A DNA stretch of 9,052 bases, from the NCBI RefSeq assembly GCF_965655635.1, contig NZ_CBFHHE010000050.1, positions 1-9,052 on the forward strand, written 5' to 3'. The notes below the pieces were generated by a model. That model had not been told where the DNA came from. It did not search any database and saw nothing but the letters and a program-made list of their open reading frames with translations. A program made the translations under genes and the position numbers. This DNA comes from Nereida sp965655635. Lineage in GTDB: Bacteria > Pseudomonadota > Alphaproteobacteria > Rhodobacterales > Rhodobacteraceae. Position 1 is the stretch's first letter. Each line of letters opens with the position of its first letter. This document shows positions 1-5,840 of this stretch, one piece after another.

Positions 1-242
1 TCAGTGAGCAAATGCTTACCTGGAAGGTCTTCAGATGAAATCCTCAGGATATGCCAATGCCTGTCTAACTTAGCAGCATCACTCATCGCCCTAATACGAG
101 CATCCCTGACTGATTTAGTCCTCAGAGAGTAAGCAATCCTGTTTGTACGATAATGCCTACGCAAATCAGCGGGAACTCTACGGGAGAAATACCAGATACC
201 GTTCTTGTTGAAGGTGTAGCTGTTCAGCTTGGTAGTTAGCAT
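1..242 (-). CDS. Tyrosine-recombinase (phage-type) integrase, N-terminal part, cut by window edge
   Basis: The reading frame starts at the ATG at 242-240 and stays open for 80 codons to the left edge, so only the N-terminus is visible. An in-frame TAG two codons upstream fixes this ATG as the earliest possible start. Residues about 8-28 contain YTFNKNGIWYFSRRVPADLR, followed by a SLRTKSVRDAR segment. Together these match the N-terminal region (DUF6538-like) of alphaproteobacterial tyrosine integrases, usually written as F-x-R-x-G-x-W-Y-F-R-R-R-V-P and S-L-x-T-x-x-x-x-x-A. The catalytic R-H-R-Y domain would lie beyond the window. The gene is co-oriented with tRNA-Thr and lies just past its 3' end, as expected for an element integrated at that tRNA. 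Eight of its 12 arginine codons are AGG or AGA, whereas the core genes here use almost only CGN, which supports foreign origin. The protein presumably catalyses integration and excision of an element to the left. Family assignment is fairly secure; whether the gene is intact cannot be seen. Confidence 0.8.
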   Translation of the reverse strand, partial: MLTTKLNSYTFNKNGIWYFSRRVPADLRRHYRTNRIAYSLRTKSVRDARIRAMSDAAKLDRHWHILRISSEDLPGKHLLT

Positions 243-251
243 GGTCTACGG

Positions 252-277
252 CTCACTCGTTCAGTCGAATTAGTGAG
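252..277. repeat. Imperfect hairpin just upstream of the integrase start
   Basis: CTCACT at 252-257 pairs with AGTGAG at 272-277, and TTC at 260-262 pairs with GAA at 267-269. A 2x2 internal loop separates the two stems and the apical loop has four bases. Read on the minus strand, the AGTGAG formed by 252-257 ends nine bases before the integrase ATG, where a ribosome binding site would sit. The structure lies between the tRNA-Thr 3' end and the integrase. It could hide the weak ribosome binding site in a tRNA read-through transcript, or be part of the attachment or excision region. The pairing is seen directly; the function is inferred. Confidence 0.4.
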
Positions 278-303
278 GTATTACAATGCTTTAATTGGAG
301 TGT

Positions 304-378
304 TGGTGCTGCTGGAGAGAATTGAACTCTCGACCTCTCCATTACCAATGGAGTGCTCTACCTCTGAGCTACAGCAGC
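304..378 (-). tRNA. tRNA-Thr (anticodon GGU)
   Basis: Read on the minus strand, 378 to 304 folds into a full cloverleaf. The acceptor strands GCTGCTG (378-372) and CAGCAGC (314-308) pair perfectly, followed by discriminator A and an encoded CCA at 306-304. The D-arm contains AGCTCAGAGGTAGAGC. The anticodon stem CTCCA/TGGAG encloses loop TTGGTAA, giving anticodon GGT (346-344), which reads Thr ACC/ACU codons. The T-arm contains GTTCAATTC. The gene is 75 nt including CCA. An integrase gene lies 61 bp beyond its 3' end on the same strand, so this tRNA is the probable attachment site of an element to the left. The second att copy is not in the window. Confidence 0.97.
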
Positions 379-394
379 GCTGTAAAGTGAGGCG

Positions 395-423
395 TCTTTA
401 CGAGCAATTGGGAAATCGTGCAA
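395..423 (-). promoter_or_regulatory. Putative promoter of tRNA-Thr
   Basis: On the minus strand, TTGCAC (423-418) and TAAAGA (400-395) are separated by exactly 17 bases. The -10-like box ends 16 bases before the mature 5' end of tRNA-Thr. The stretch just downstream of the -10 is GC-rich (CGCCTC), as is usual for stable-RNA promoters under stringent control. The match to consensus boxes is only moderate, so spacing and position are the main support. Confidence 0.4.
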
Positions 424-467
424 GCGCAATCTGGACCCTTTTTGGCAACTGCGGTATGCCCCTTGAT

Positions 468-623
468 ATGAGCGATAAACAAAAAATAACCCAAGCCAAA
501 AACGCCGCACAAGCCCGTGACGCGCGATTGAAAGCTGCGCTGAAAGCAAACATGAGCCGCCGCAAGGCGCAGGCTCGTGCGCGCGCATCAGACACGGATG
601 AAAAAGCCCAGACGGGCGATTGA
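468..623 (+). CDS. Small basic conserved protein upstream of murA
   Basis: This is a 51-residue protein of unknown function. It begins MSDKQKITQAKNAAQAR and is rich in Lys, Arg and Ala through residues 4-40, including an SRRKAQARARA stretch near 30-40, and ends with an acidic/polar tail. No cysteine, signal peptide or membrane segment is present. The composition predicts a charged helix. The frame is open further upstream, but that part lies across the tRNA gene and is not protein-like. An in-frame ATG at 456 would add four residues; I prefer 468 because the sequence reads like a natural N-terminus, although neither start has a clear Shine-Dalgarno. The stop is 15 bases before murA and overlaps the murA ribosome-binding region, so the two are probably co-transcribed and perhaps translationally coupled. 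From memory, a similar small protein precedes murA in other Rhodobacterales, which a homology search could confirm. It could bind nucleic acid, but nothing in the sequence proves this. Confidence 0.7.
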   Translation: MSDKQKITQAKNAAQARDARLKAALKANMSRRKAQARARASDTDEKAQTGD

Positions 624-638
624 GGATAGGACACCCCG

Positions 639-1910
639 ATGGATAGTATTTTGGTAAAGGGCGGAGGTGCTGTTGCTGGACAAATCCCGATTGCTGGCGC
701 GAAGAACGCAGCACTGACACTGATGCCGGTCACGCTGCTGAGTGATGAGCCACTGACACTGACCAACACCCCGCGTCTGTCAGACATCAAGACTATGACA
801 ACGCTACTGGAAAGTCTCGGCGCAGAAGTAACCAGCCTGCAGAATGGCAAAGTTGTTGCCATGTCGACCCACGGCGCGATCAACACCACCGCGCACTACG
901 ATATCGTGCGCAAGATGCGTGCCTCCAATCTGGTGCTTGGCCCGCTATTGGCCCGTGAGGGGCATGCAGTTGTATCCTTGCCTGGTGGCTGTGCTATCGG
1001 CGCGCGTCCGATGGATATTCACACAGATGGTCTGGCCAAAATGGGCGCCCAGATTGACCTCAAGGACGGCTATTTGCACGCCAAGGCGGACGGAGGAAAG
1101 CTCAAAGGCGCTGTCATTGATTTTCCGTTTGCATCCGTAGGTGCCACAGAAAACATTATGATGGCCGCGACCCTTGCGAAAGGGACCACTGTTATCAACA
1201 ACGCTGCGCGCGAGCCTGAAATTGTTGATCTAGCGACTTGTCTGCGCAGCATGGGCGCGTATATTGACGGCGACGGTACATCAACCATTACGATCGAGGG
1301 CGTTGAGCGTCTTGGTGGCGCGACCCACCCCGTTGTCACCGATCGGATCGAGCTTGGCACATATATGCTGGCGCCTGTCATCGCGGGCGGCGAGGTTGAA
1401 TGTCTGGGTGGCACGTTGGCTTTGGTCGGCGCGTTCGCCGAGAAGCTGGATGCAGCAGGCGTCAACGTTTCTGAGACAAAAAACGGCCTGAAAGTTAGCC
1501 TGCGCGGGGATCGACCCAAAGCCGTTGACGTCACCACAGAACCTTTCCCCGGTTTCCCAACAGATTTGCAGGCGCAAATGATGGCGATGTTGTGCTTTGC
1601 GGACGGCACATCTGTCTTGGAAGAAAAAATCTTTGAAAACCGCTTTATGCACGCCCCAGAGTTGGTGCGGATGGGGGCCAACATCGACGTACAGGGGGGC
1701 GTTGCCCGCGTTACTGGCGTAGACAGCCTTAAAGGCGCACCAGTAATGGCCACCGACTTGCGCGCATCCGTCTCGCTTATTCTGGCGGGGCTTGCGGCCC
1801 AAGGTGAGACGCTTGTGAACCGCGTTTATCACCTTGATCGCGGCTATGAGCATGTGGAAGAGAAACTAGCCGCCATCGGCGCAAACGTTCAGCGTGTACA
1901 AGGCGCATGA
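639..1910 (+). CDS. murA: UDP-N-acetylglucosamine 1-carboxyvinyltransferase MurA
   Basis: MurA is the cytoplasmic enzyme of the first committed peptidoglycan step, transferring enolpyruvate from PEP to UDP-GlcNAc. The protein is 423 residues, close to the usual length of about 420. Lys22-Asn23 lie in the IAGAKNAAL motif, and RKMRAS at 91-96 is the substrate-binding loop. The catalytic cysteine is Cys118 in LPGGCAIGARPMDIH, so this is the fosfomycin-sensitive Cys type. The general base is probably Asp309 in FPTDLQAQ, and ATDLRAS (371-377) and the HLDRGYE arginine (Arg401) complete the active site. AGGA at 628-631, seven bases before the ATG, is a good ribosome binding site. The 3' end overlaps the DUF2948 gene by four bases (ATGA). 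All key residues are present and the gene looks intact and functional. Confidence 0.97.
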   Translation: MDSILVKGGGAVAGQIPIAGAKNAALTLMPVTLLSDEPLTLTNTPRLSDIKTMTTLLESLGAEVTSLQNGKVVAMSTHGAINTTAHYDIVRKMRASNLVLGPLLAREGHAVVSLPGGCAIGARPMDIHTDGLAKMGAQIDLKDGYLHAKADGGKLKGAVIDFPFASVGATENIMMAATLAKGTTVINNAAREPEIVDLATCLRSMGAYIDGDGTSTITIEGVERLGGATHPVVTDRIELGTYMLAPVIAGGEVECLGGTLALVGAFAEKLDAAGVNVSETKNGLKVSLRGDRPKAVDVTTEPFPGFPTDLQAQMMAMLCFADGTSVLEEKIFENRFMHAPELVRMGANIDVQGGVARVTGVDSLKGAPVMATDLRASVSLILAGLAAQGETLVNRVYHLDRGYEHVEEKLAAIGANVQRVQGA

Positions 1911-2383
1911 GCGACGCGCGTTTTGAAGACGGGGCAGAAAAGCCCCTTCGCCTACTGGGGCAAACACCCGAAGATATTCCAGTGATATCGGCGTTACTTC
2001 AAGACGCTGTGTTTCCAGCGTCAGAAATGGTGTGGCAAGCCAGCAAGCGTCGCTTTGCTATTCTGCTCAACCGGTTCCGTTGGGAAGACGCCCCCAAAGC
2101 CCAGAAACGTGGACGCGCCTTTGAGCGTGTTCAATCGGTGCTGGCCGTAGAGGATGTTCTGAAGGTGTCCTCAATGGGGATCGACCGTGCGGACAAAGAA
2201 CAAATCCTGTCCCCCTTGGCGCTTGAATGGCAAGCGGGTGATGACGGCGCAGGGATCTTGACGCTTGTGCTTGCAGGTGACGGCGCTATCTCACTGCATG
2301 CTGAGGCAATAGAGGTGAGCCTGCGCGACGTGACACGCCCCTATGTTGCAGCCGCGAAAGACGCACCGCATCACCCCGAATAA
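1907..2383 (+). CDS. DUF2948 family protein
   Basis: The 158-residue protein matches my recollection of DUF2948, a family of unknown function from alphaproteobacteria that commonly sits directly after murA. Recognisable segments are the N-terminal LRLLGQTPEDIPVISALLQDA, then a basic patch with RRFAILLNRFRWE (about 48-60), a central RVQSVLAVEDVL, and a C-terminal ISLHAEAIEVSLRDVTRPY. There are no cysteines, signal peptide or membrane segments, so it is probably a soluble cytoplasmic protein with mixed alpha/beta structure. The start codon overlaps the murA stop as ATGA, implying translational coupling with murA. No function should be assigned; linkage to murA is the only clue to a role in envelope growth, and it is weak. 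Confidence 0.9.
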   Translation: MSDARFEDGAEKPLRLLGQTPEDIPVISALLQDAVFPASEMVWQASKRRFAILLNRFRWEDAPKAQKRGRAFERVQSVLAVEDVLKVSSMGIDRADKEQILSPLALEWQAGDDGAGILTLVLAGDGAISLHAEAIEVSLRDVTRPYVAAAKDAPHHPE

Positions 2384-2419
2384 TGCCTTCATTTCACCTT
2401 TGCCGATCTGGCTCACCAA

Positions 2420-2447
2420 TTGAAAATCGCGCGTCTGTCCGTATTGA
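2420..2447 (+). promoter_or_regulatory. Putative hisD promoter
   Basis: The 95-bp gap between the DUF2948 stop and hisD contains TTGAAA (2420-2425) and TATTGA (2442-2447) with a 16-base spacer. The position, 31 bases before the hisD ATG, suits a short leader. The match is moderate and could be chance. hisD might instead be read from upstream. No attenuator with a run of His codons is visible in the gap. Confidence 0.25.
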
Positions 2448-2478
2448 GGCGCACAGGACAACAAGATAGACATATCAC

Positions 2479-3792
2479 ATGCCCCAGTTTTTGACCCACA
2501 CAGACCCTGACTTTGAGACGCGCTTTACCGCCCTTTTGTCCGCAAAGCGCGAAGACAGTGTGGATGTGGATGACGCTGTAGCGGCCATTATCGCAGATGT
2601 TCGTAAACGCGGCGACGCAGCGGTGATTGAGCTGACATCCAAGTTCGACCGGCTTGATTTGACACCCGATACCCTTGCGATCAGCACGGATGAAGTTGAT
2701 GCCGAAATAGCCAAAGTAAGCGATGCAGACCGCACAGCCCTTGAGATGGCCGCTGAACGCATTCGTGCCTACCACCTACGCCAGATGCCAAAAGACGAAA
2801 GCTGGACAGACGACACGGGCGCGACCCTTGGATGGCGTTGGACACCTGTATCTGCAGCGGGGCTTTATGTGCCCGGAGGCTTGGCCTCTTACCCATCGTC
2901 GGTATTGATGAACGCGGTGCCCGCAAAAGTAGCCGGTGTTGGCCGTCTTGCGATTACTGTCCCCACACCCGATGGCATCATCAATCCGTTGGTGTTGTTG
3001 GCCGCACGTATTTCAGGTGTTGATGAAATTTACCGCATCGGCGGCGCGCAGGCAGTTGCTGCTTTGGCGTACGGCACGCAAACCATTCCCGCTGTCGATA
3101 AAATTACCGGTCCCGGAAACGCGTTTGTCGCGGCTGCAAAGCGTCGTGTGTTCGGCAAAGTCGGCATTGATATGATCGCCGGTCCATCAGAGATTTTGGT
3201 CATCGCCGATAAGCACAACAATCCCGCATGGATCGCGACTGATCTGCTATCACAAGCCGAACATGACGAGAGTGCGCAAAGTCTGTTGATCACCGATGAT
3301 GCTGAATTTGGTCAGGCTGTAGCCGACGAAGTTGAGGCGCAACTAAAGACACTTGAGCGGACCGCTATTGCCACGCCCAGTTGGCGCAATTACGGCGCAA
3401 TTATAGTGGTTAAAGACCTTGATCAGGCTGCAGAACTCTCAGACCGTATCGCGCCTGAGCACCTTGAACTTTGCGTCGAAGAGGTTGACGCACTTGCCGC
3501 CAAGATCACACACGCAGGTGCTATTTTCTTGGGCCAATGGACCCCAGAAGCGATCGGCGATTATATCGGCGGGCCAAACCACGTTCTGCCCACAGCGCGT
3601 TCCGCGCGGTTCAGTTCCGGCCTGTCCGTCATGGACTTTGTCAAACGCACGACACTGGCGAAAATGACCCCCGTGGCCTTGCGTGCGATTGGCCCCAATG
3701 CGGTTCGCCTTGCAACCTCGGAAAGCCTGCAAGCCCATGGTCTGTCTGTGCAGGCACGCCTTGATCACCTAAACGAGCCGCAACCTGAATGA
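2479..3792 (+). CDS. hisD: Histidinol dehydrogenase HisD
   Basis: HisD is a zinc enzyme that catalyses the last two steps of histidine synthesis, oxidising L-histidinol to histidine with two NAD+. The protein is 437 residues, the normal length. The family signature around IDMIAGPSEILVIAD (about 230-244) is intact. By comparison with E. coli HisD, the zinc ligands are Gln259 and His262 (LSQAEHDE), Asp361 (IGDYIGGPNHVLPT) and His420 (LQAHGLSV). The catalytic pair is Glu327-His328 (APEHLEL). The N-terminus (MPQFL, then acidic and KRED segments) is typical of rhodobacterial HisD, and this favours the ATG at 2479 although its Shine-Dalgarno is weak. The 3' end overlaps the UPF0262 gene by four bases (ATGA). 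It stands alone here, away from the other his genes. Confidence 0.97.
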   Translation: MPQFLTHTDPDFETRFTALLSAKREDSVDVDDAVAAIIADVRKRGDAAVIELTSKFDRLDLTPDTLAISTDEVDAEIAKVSDADRTALEMAAERIRAYHLRQMPKDESWTDDTGATLGWRWTPVSAAGLYVPGGLASYPSSVLMNAVPAKVAGVGRLAITVPTPDGIINPLVLLAARISGVDEIYRIGGAQAVAALAYGTQTIPAVDKITGPGNAFVAAAKRRVFGKVGIDMIAGPSEILVIADKHNNPAWIATDLLSQAEHDESAQSLLITDDAEFGQAVADEVEAQLKTLERTAIATPSWRNYGAIIVVKDLDQAAELSDRIAPEHLELCVEEVDALAAKITHAGAIFLGQWTPEAIGDYIGGPNHVLPTARSARFSSGLSVMDFVKRTTLAKMTPVALRAIGPNAVRLATSESLQAHGLSVQARLDHLNEPQPE

Positions 3793-4268
3793 GCCATATC
3801 GCTGCCATAGATTTGGACGACAGCAACCTTGCCCCGCCCACGCCCGAGATCGAGCAAGAGCGCAAGGTAGCAATGTTCGATCTGTTGGAGGATAACAGTT
3901 TTGCCCTGCCCGCGCGCGACGACCGCGATGTTCCAGCTGGCCCCTATAACTTGCATCTATCGATCAAGGAAAAGCGGCTAGTCTTCAGCCTGACCACTGC
4001 CAACTCTGAGCCAGCAGCACAGTTCTTGTTGTCTCTCGGGCCGTTTCGTCAGGTTGTGAAAGACTACTTCCAGATTTGCGAAAGTTATTTCGAGGCAGTC
4101 AAAACCCTGCCTCCCCACCAAATTGAAACGATCGATATGGCACGGCGCGGCATTCACAATGAAGGGGCACGCGTGCTAAAAGACAGGCTTGACGGCAAAG
4201 CAGACGTCGACAACGACACAGCCCGCCGCCTTTTTACGCTTATCTGCGTCTTGCATTTCGGACGATAG
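3789..4268 (+). CDS. UPF0262 family protein
   Basis: The 159-residue protein has the length and features of UPF0262, an uncharacterised alphaproteobacterial family. Recognisable segments are IAAIDLDD at the N-terminus, EQERKVAMFDLLEDNSF (about 22-38), GPYNLHLSIKEKRLVF (51-66), LGPFRQVVKDYFQICESYF (83-101) and IDMARRGIHNEGARVL (114-129). The protein is rich in charged helices and has neither signal peptide nor membrane segment, so it is probably cytoplasmic. Its ATG overlaps the hisD stop as ATGA, and its stop is two bases before the next gene, so it is the middle member of a hisD-UPF0262-phosphatase unit. The function is unknown; nothing visible suggests an enzyme active site. Confidence 0.92.
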   Translation: MSHIAAIDLDDSNLAPPTPEIEQERKVAMFDLLEDNSFALPARDDRDVPAGPYNLHLSIKEKRLVFSLTTANSEPAAQFLLSLGPFRQVVKDYFQICESYFEAVKTLPPHQIETIDMARRGIHNEGARVLKDRLDGKADVDNDTARRLFTLICVLHFGR

Positions 4269-4270
4269 AT

Positions 4271-4732
4271 TTGGAACAGCACCTTCCCACTTCGATCCTG
4301 TTTTGCTGTGACCACAACGCGGTCCGCTCGCCGATGGCCGAAGGGTTGATGAAAAAATTCTACGGCCATGAAACATACGTGCAATCAGCAGGCGTCAAAT
4401 CTGACATGGATATAGACGGCTTTACAGTTGCCGTTTGCGAGGAAATGGGGATCGAGCTGTCACGCCACCGCGCCCGTTCTTTTGATGAAATGGAGCAATG
4501 GGGCGACGATTTGGGCAGCTTTGATGTGATTGTTGCCTTGTCGCCTGCATCCCAACGTGCAGCCCTTGAACTGACCCGCACCCATGCGCTTGAGGTTCTG
4601 TATTGGCCCATCATGGACCCGACCGGAATGGGTGACCAGCGCAACGAAAAGCTTGAACATTACCGCGCGGCCCGTGACCAGATCATCAAACACATGACTG
4701 ATAATTGGGGTGCTCCTGTCGTTTCAGAGTAA
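4271..4732 (+). CDS. Low-molecular-weight phosphatase / arsenate reductase-like protein (TTG start)
   Basis: This 153-residue protein belongs to the low-molecular-weight protein tyrosine phosphatase and ArsC-like fold. Near the N-terminus, after a beta-strand (SILF), lies the phosphate-binding loop C-x5-R: Cys13-Asp-His-Asn-Ala-Val-Arg19, followed by SPMAEG. A second acidic motif, IMDPTG (around 114), sits where the family has its general-acid DP motif. It should cleave a phosphocysteine-type intermediate on a phosphoprotein or reduce arsenate; the substrate is unknown. The loop lacks the second cysteine of the common GNSCRS form (Ala-Val here). Cys12 and Cys13 are adjacent. The start is TTG at 4271, two bases after the UPF0262 stop; the next in-frame ATG would remove the catalytic loop. 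The ribosome binding site would lie inside the end of the UPF0262 gene. There are no arsenic-resistance genes nearby, so I would not call it arsC. Confidence 0.85.
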   Translation: MEQHLPTSILFCCDHNAVRSPMAEGLMKKFYGHETYVQSAGVKSDMDIDGFTVAVCEEMGIELSRHRARSFDEMEQWGDDLGSFDVIVALSPASQRAALELTRTHALEVLYWPIMDPTGMGDQRNEKLEHYRAARDQIIKHMTDNWGAPVVSE

Positions 4733-4973
4733 GATCAGCGGCTGAGCATACGCACGTAAAGCCGCCAATTCTTCAGCCTGTTATCAGGAACAAACCCAAG
4801 CAAACGACTACCTAAGCTGAAATCCCCCCCAGAAGCTGTATCCTCTTACGATGCAGCAGCATAAATTTCGACAAGTCGCACGTAAATTTCATGCATAAAT
4901 GATACAACAACGTGCTAATTCCGCAGATAACTCGCTGTTTCGACGCTCTTTATGGTCACATTTCAGAAACGCC
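4733..4973. other. Intergenic region between phosphatase-like gene and infA promoter
   Basis: This stretch of about 240 bases has no intact gene. It holds a weak inverted repeat (GCGGCT at 4738-4743 with AGCCGC at 4760-4765, no following T-run) and a C7 run at 4824-4830. A minus-strand reading frame is split at that run. There are direct repeats of AAATTTC at 4863-4869 and 4884-4890 (21 bp apart) with a CGACAAGTCG palindrome at 4869-4878 between them, and GCATAAAT occurs twice (4859-4866, 4893-4900). The repeat cluster is operator-like, but no known box was recognised. A small RNA cannot be excluded. Confidence 0.4.
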
Positions 4974-5002
4974 TTGAAAACAGCGCGGCGCTGCATCATA
5001 TC
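4974..5002 (+). promoter_or_regulatory. Putative infA operon promoter with palindrome in the spacer
   Basis: TTGAAA (4974-4979) and CATATC (4997-5002) are 17 bases apart. Transcription would begin near 5009, giving a leader of about 35 bases before infA. The spacer contains a perfect palindrome, CAGCGC-G-GCGCTG, at 4981-4993. The -10 box is a poor match. A promoter is expected here because infA follows a gap of more than 300 bases and heads a tightly packed group. Confidence 0.4.
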
Positions 5003-5043
5003 GTGCCGTGTTCGCACAGGGCGGACGCATTACAGGAGTGAAC

Positions 5044-5262
5044 ATGGCTAAGGAAGAACTGCTCGAATTTCCAGGTGTCGTTAAGGAACTCTTGCCGAAC
5101 GCGACATTCAGGGTCGAGCTGGAAAACGGCCATGAAATTATCGCTCATACGGCAGGCAAGATGCGCAAAAACCGCATCCGTGTTCTGGCTGGAGACAAAG
5201 TCCAAGTAGAGATGACACCGTATGATCTGACCAAGGGTCGGATCAACTACCGCTTCAAATAA
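5044..5262 (+). CDS. infA: Translation initiation factor IF-1
   Basis: IF-1 binds the A site of the 30S subunit and helps IF-2 and IF-3 select the start codon. The protein is 72 residues, the canonical length, and is a single S1-like OB fold. Diagnostic segments are MAKEELLEFPGVVKELLPN at the N-terminus, FRVELENGHEIIAHTAGKMRKNRIR in the middle, and GDKVQVEMTPYDLTKGRINYR near the end. The ATG at 5044 is preceded by AGGAG with a five-base spacer. An upstream in-frame GTG at 5008 would add 12 unrelated residues and is rejected. The TAA stop overlaps the maf ATG by one base, so maf is probably translated by coupling. The gene is complete and ordinary. Confidence 0.98.
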   Translation: MAKEELLEFPGVVKELLPNATFRVELENGHEIIAHTAGKMRKNRIRVLAGDKVQVEMTPYDLTKGRINYRFK

Positions 5263-5840
5263 TGAAGCTGATCCTCGGATCTGGCAGTCCCCGGCGGCGC
5301 GAGTTGCTGGGGCAGTTGGGTGTGTCGGTCACCGAAACCCGCTCACCAGACATTGATGAAACACCGCTAAAGGCCGAGCAACCTCGCGCCTACTGCATGC
5401 GCATGGCTGTTGAGAAGTCTAACGTTCTTGCTGCGGCTGAAGATGAAATTATCCTTTGCGCTGACACAACCGTTGCCCTTGGCCGCCGCATTCTTGGCAA
5501 GCCTGAGGACCGCGATGAGGCCGAGCGTTTTCTGCGCCTTCTTTCGGGCCGTCGTCATAAAGTAATCACGGCAGTCAGCGTCAAGACAACCGACAGACTT
5601 TGGACCCGCGATGTTGTAACAGACGTGCGAATGAAACGCCTTTCTGAGCCAGAGATCACGGCCTACCTCAATACGGATGACTGGCAAGGAAAAGCCGGCG
5701 GCTATGCCATTCAAGGCCCTGCTGGAGCATTCATCCCGTGGATTTCTGGCAGCTACTCTGCCGTCATGGGCTTGCCGCTTGCACAAACTGCCGCGTTGCT
5801 TGAAGCAGCGGGCTACCCAATTTACGGAGCCGCCTCATGA
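5262..5840 (+). CDS. maf: Maf family nucleoside triphosphate pyrophosphatase
   Basis: Maf proteins hydrolyse non-canonical or excess nucleoside triphosphates (such as dTTP, UTP and modified forms) to the monophosphate and pyrophosphate, in the cytoplasm. The protein is 192 residues, normal for the family. The N-terminal LGSGSPRRRELL (5-16) is the classic phosphate-binding motif, with ADTTVALGRRILGKPED (67-83) and the C-terminal WQGKAGGYAIQGPAGAF (141-157) completing the active site. The catalytic acid is probably Asp68. The motif set fits the YhdE-type branch more than YceF, but substrate preference cannot be settled by eye. The start overlaps the infA stop by one base and the stop overlaps the RNase E/G ATG by four (ATGA), which places maf in a coupled infA-maf-RNase-yacG unit. 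Confidence 0.95.
   Translation: MKLILGSGSPRRRELLGQLGVSVTETRSPDIDETPLKAEQPRAYCMRMAVEKSNVLAAAEDEIILCADTTVALGRRILGKPEDRDEAERFLRLLSGRRHKVITAVSVKTTDRLWTRDVVTDVRMKRLSEPEITAYLNTDDWQGKAGGYAIQGPAGAFIPWISGSYSAVMGLPLAQTAALLEAAGYPIYGAAS

Noticed and set aside
398..889. Minus-strand frames across the small-protein/murA junction
   Set aside because: Their proteins are composition artefacts antisense to better-supported plus-strand genes, and they cross the tRNA-Thr promoter.
1070..1753. Long minus-strand open frame of 227 codons inside murA
   Set aside because: It lies wholly antisense to an intact murA with all catalytic residues, and its protein is Ser/Thr/Pro-rich with no recognisable domain; it is a shadow of murA codon use.
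4738..4765. Inverted repeat GCGGCT/AGCCGC after the phosphatase-like gene as a terminator
   Set aside because: The stem is only six base pairs with a 16-base loop and no T-run.
5008..5043. Upstream GTG start for infA
   Set aside because: IF-1 is canonically 72 residues starting MAKEE, and AGGAG sits five bases before the ATG at 5044.
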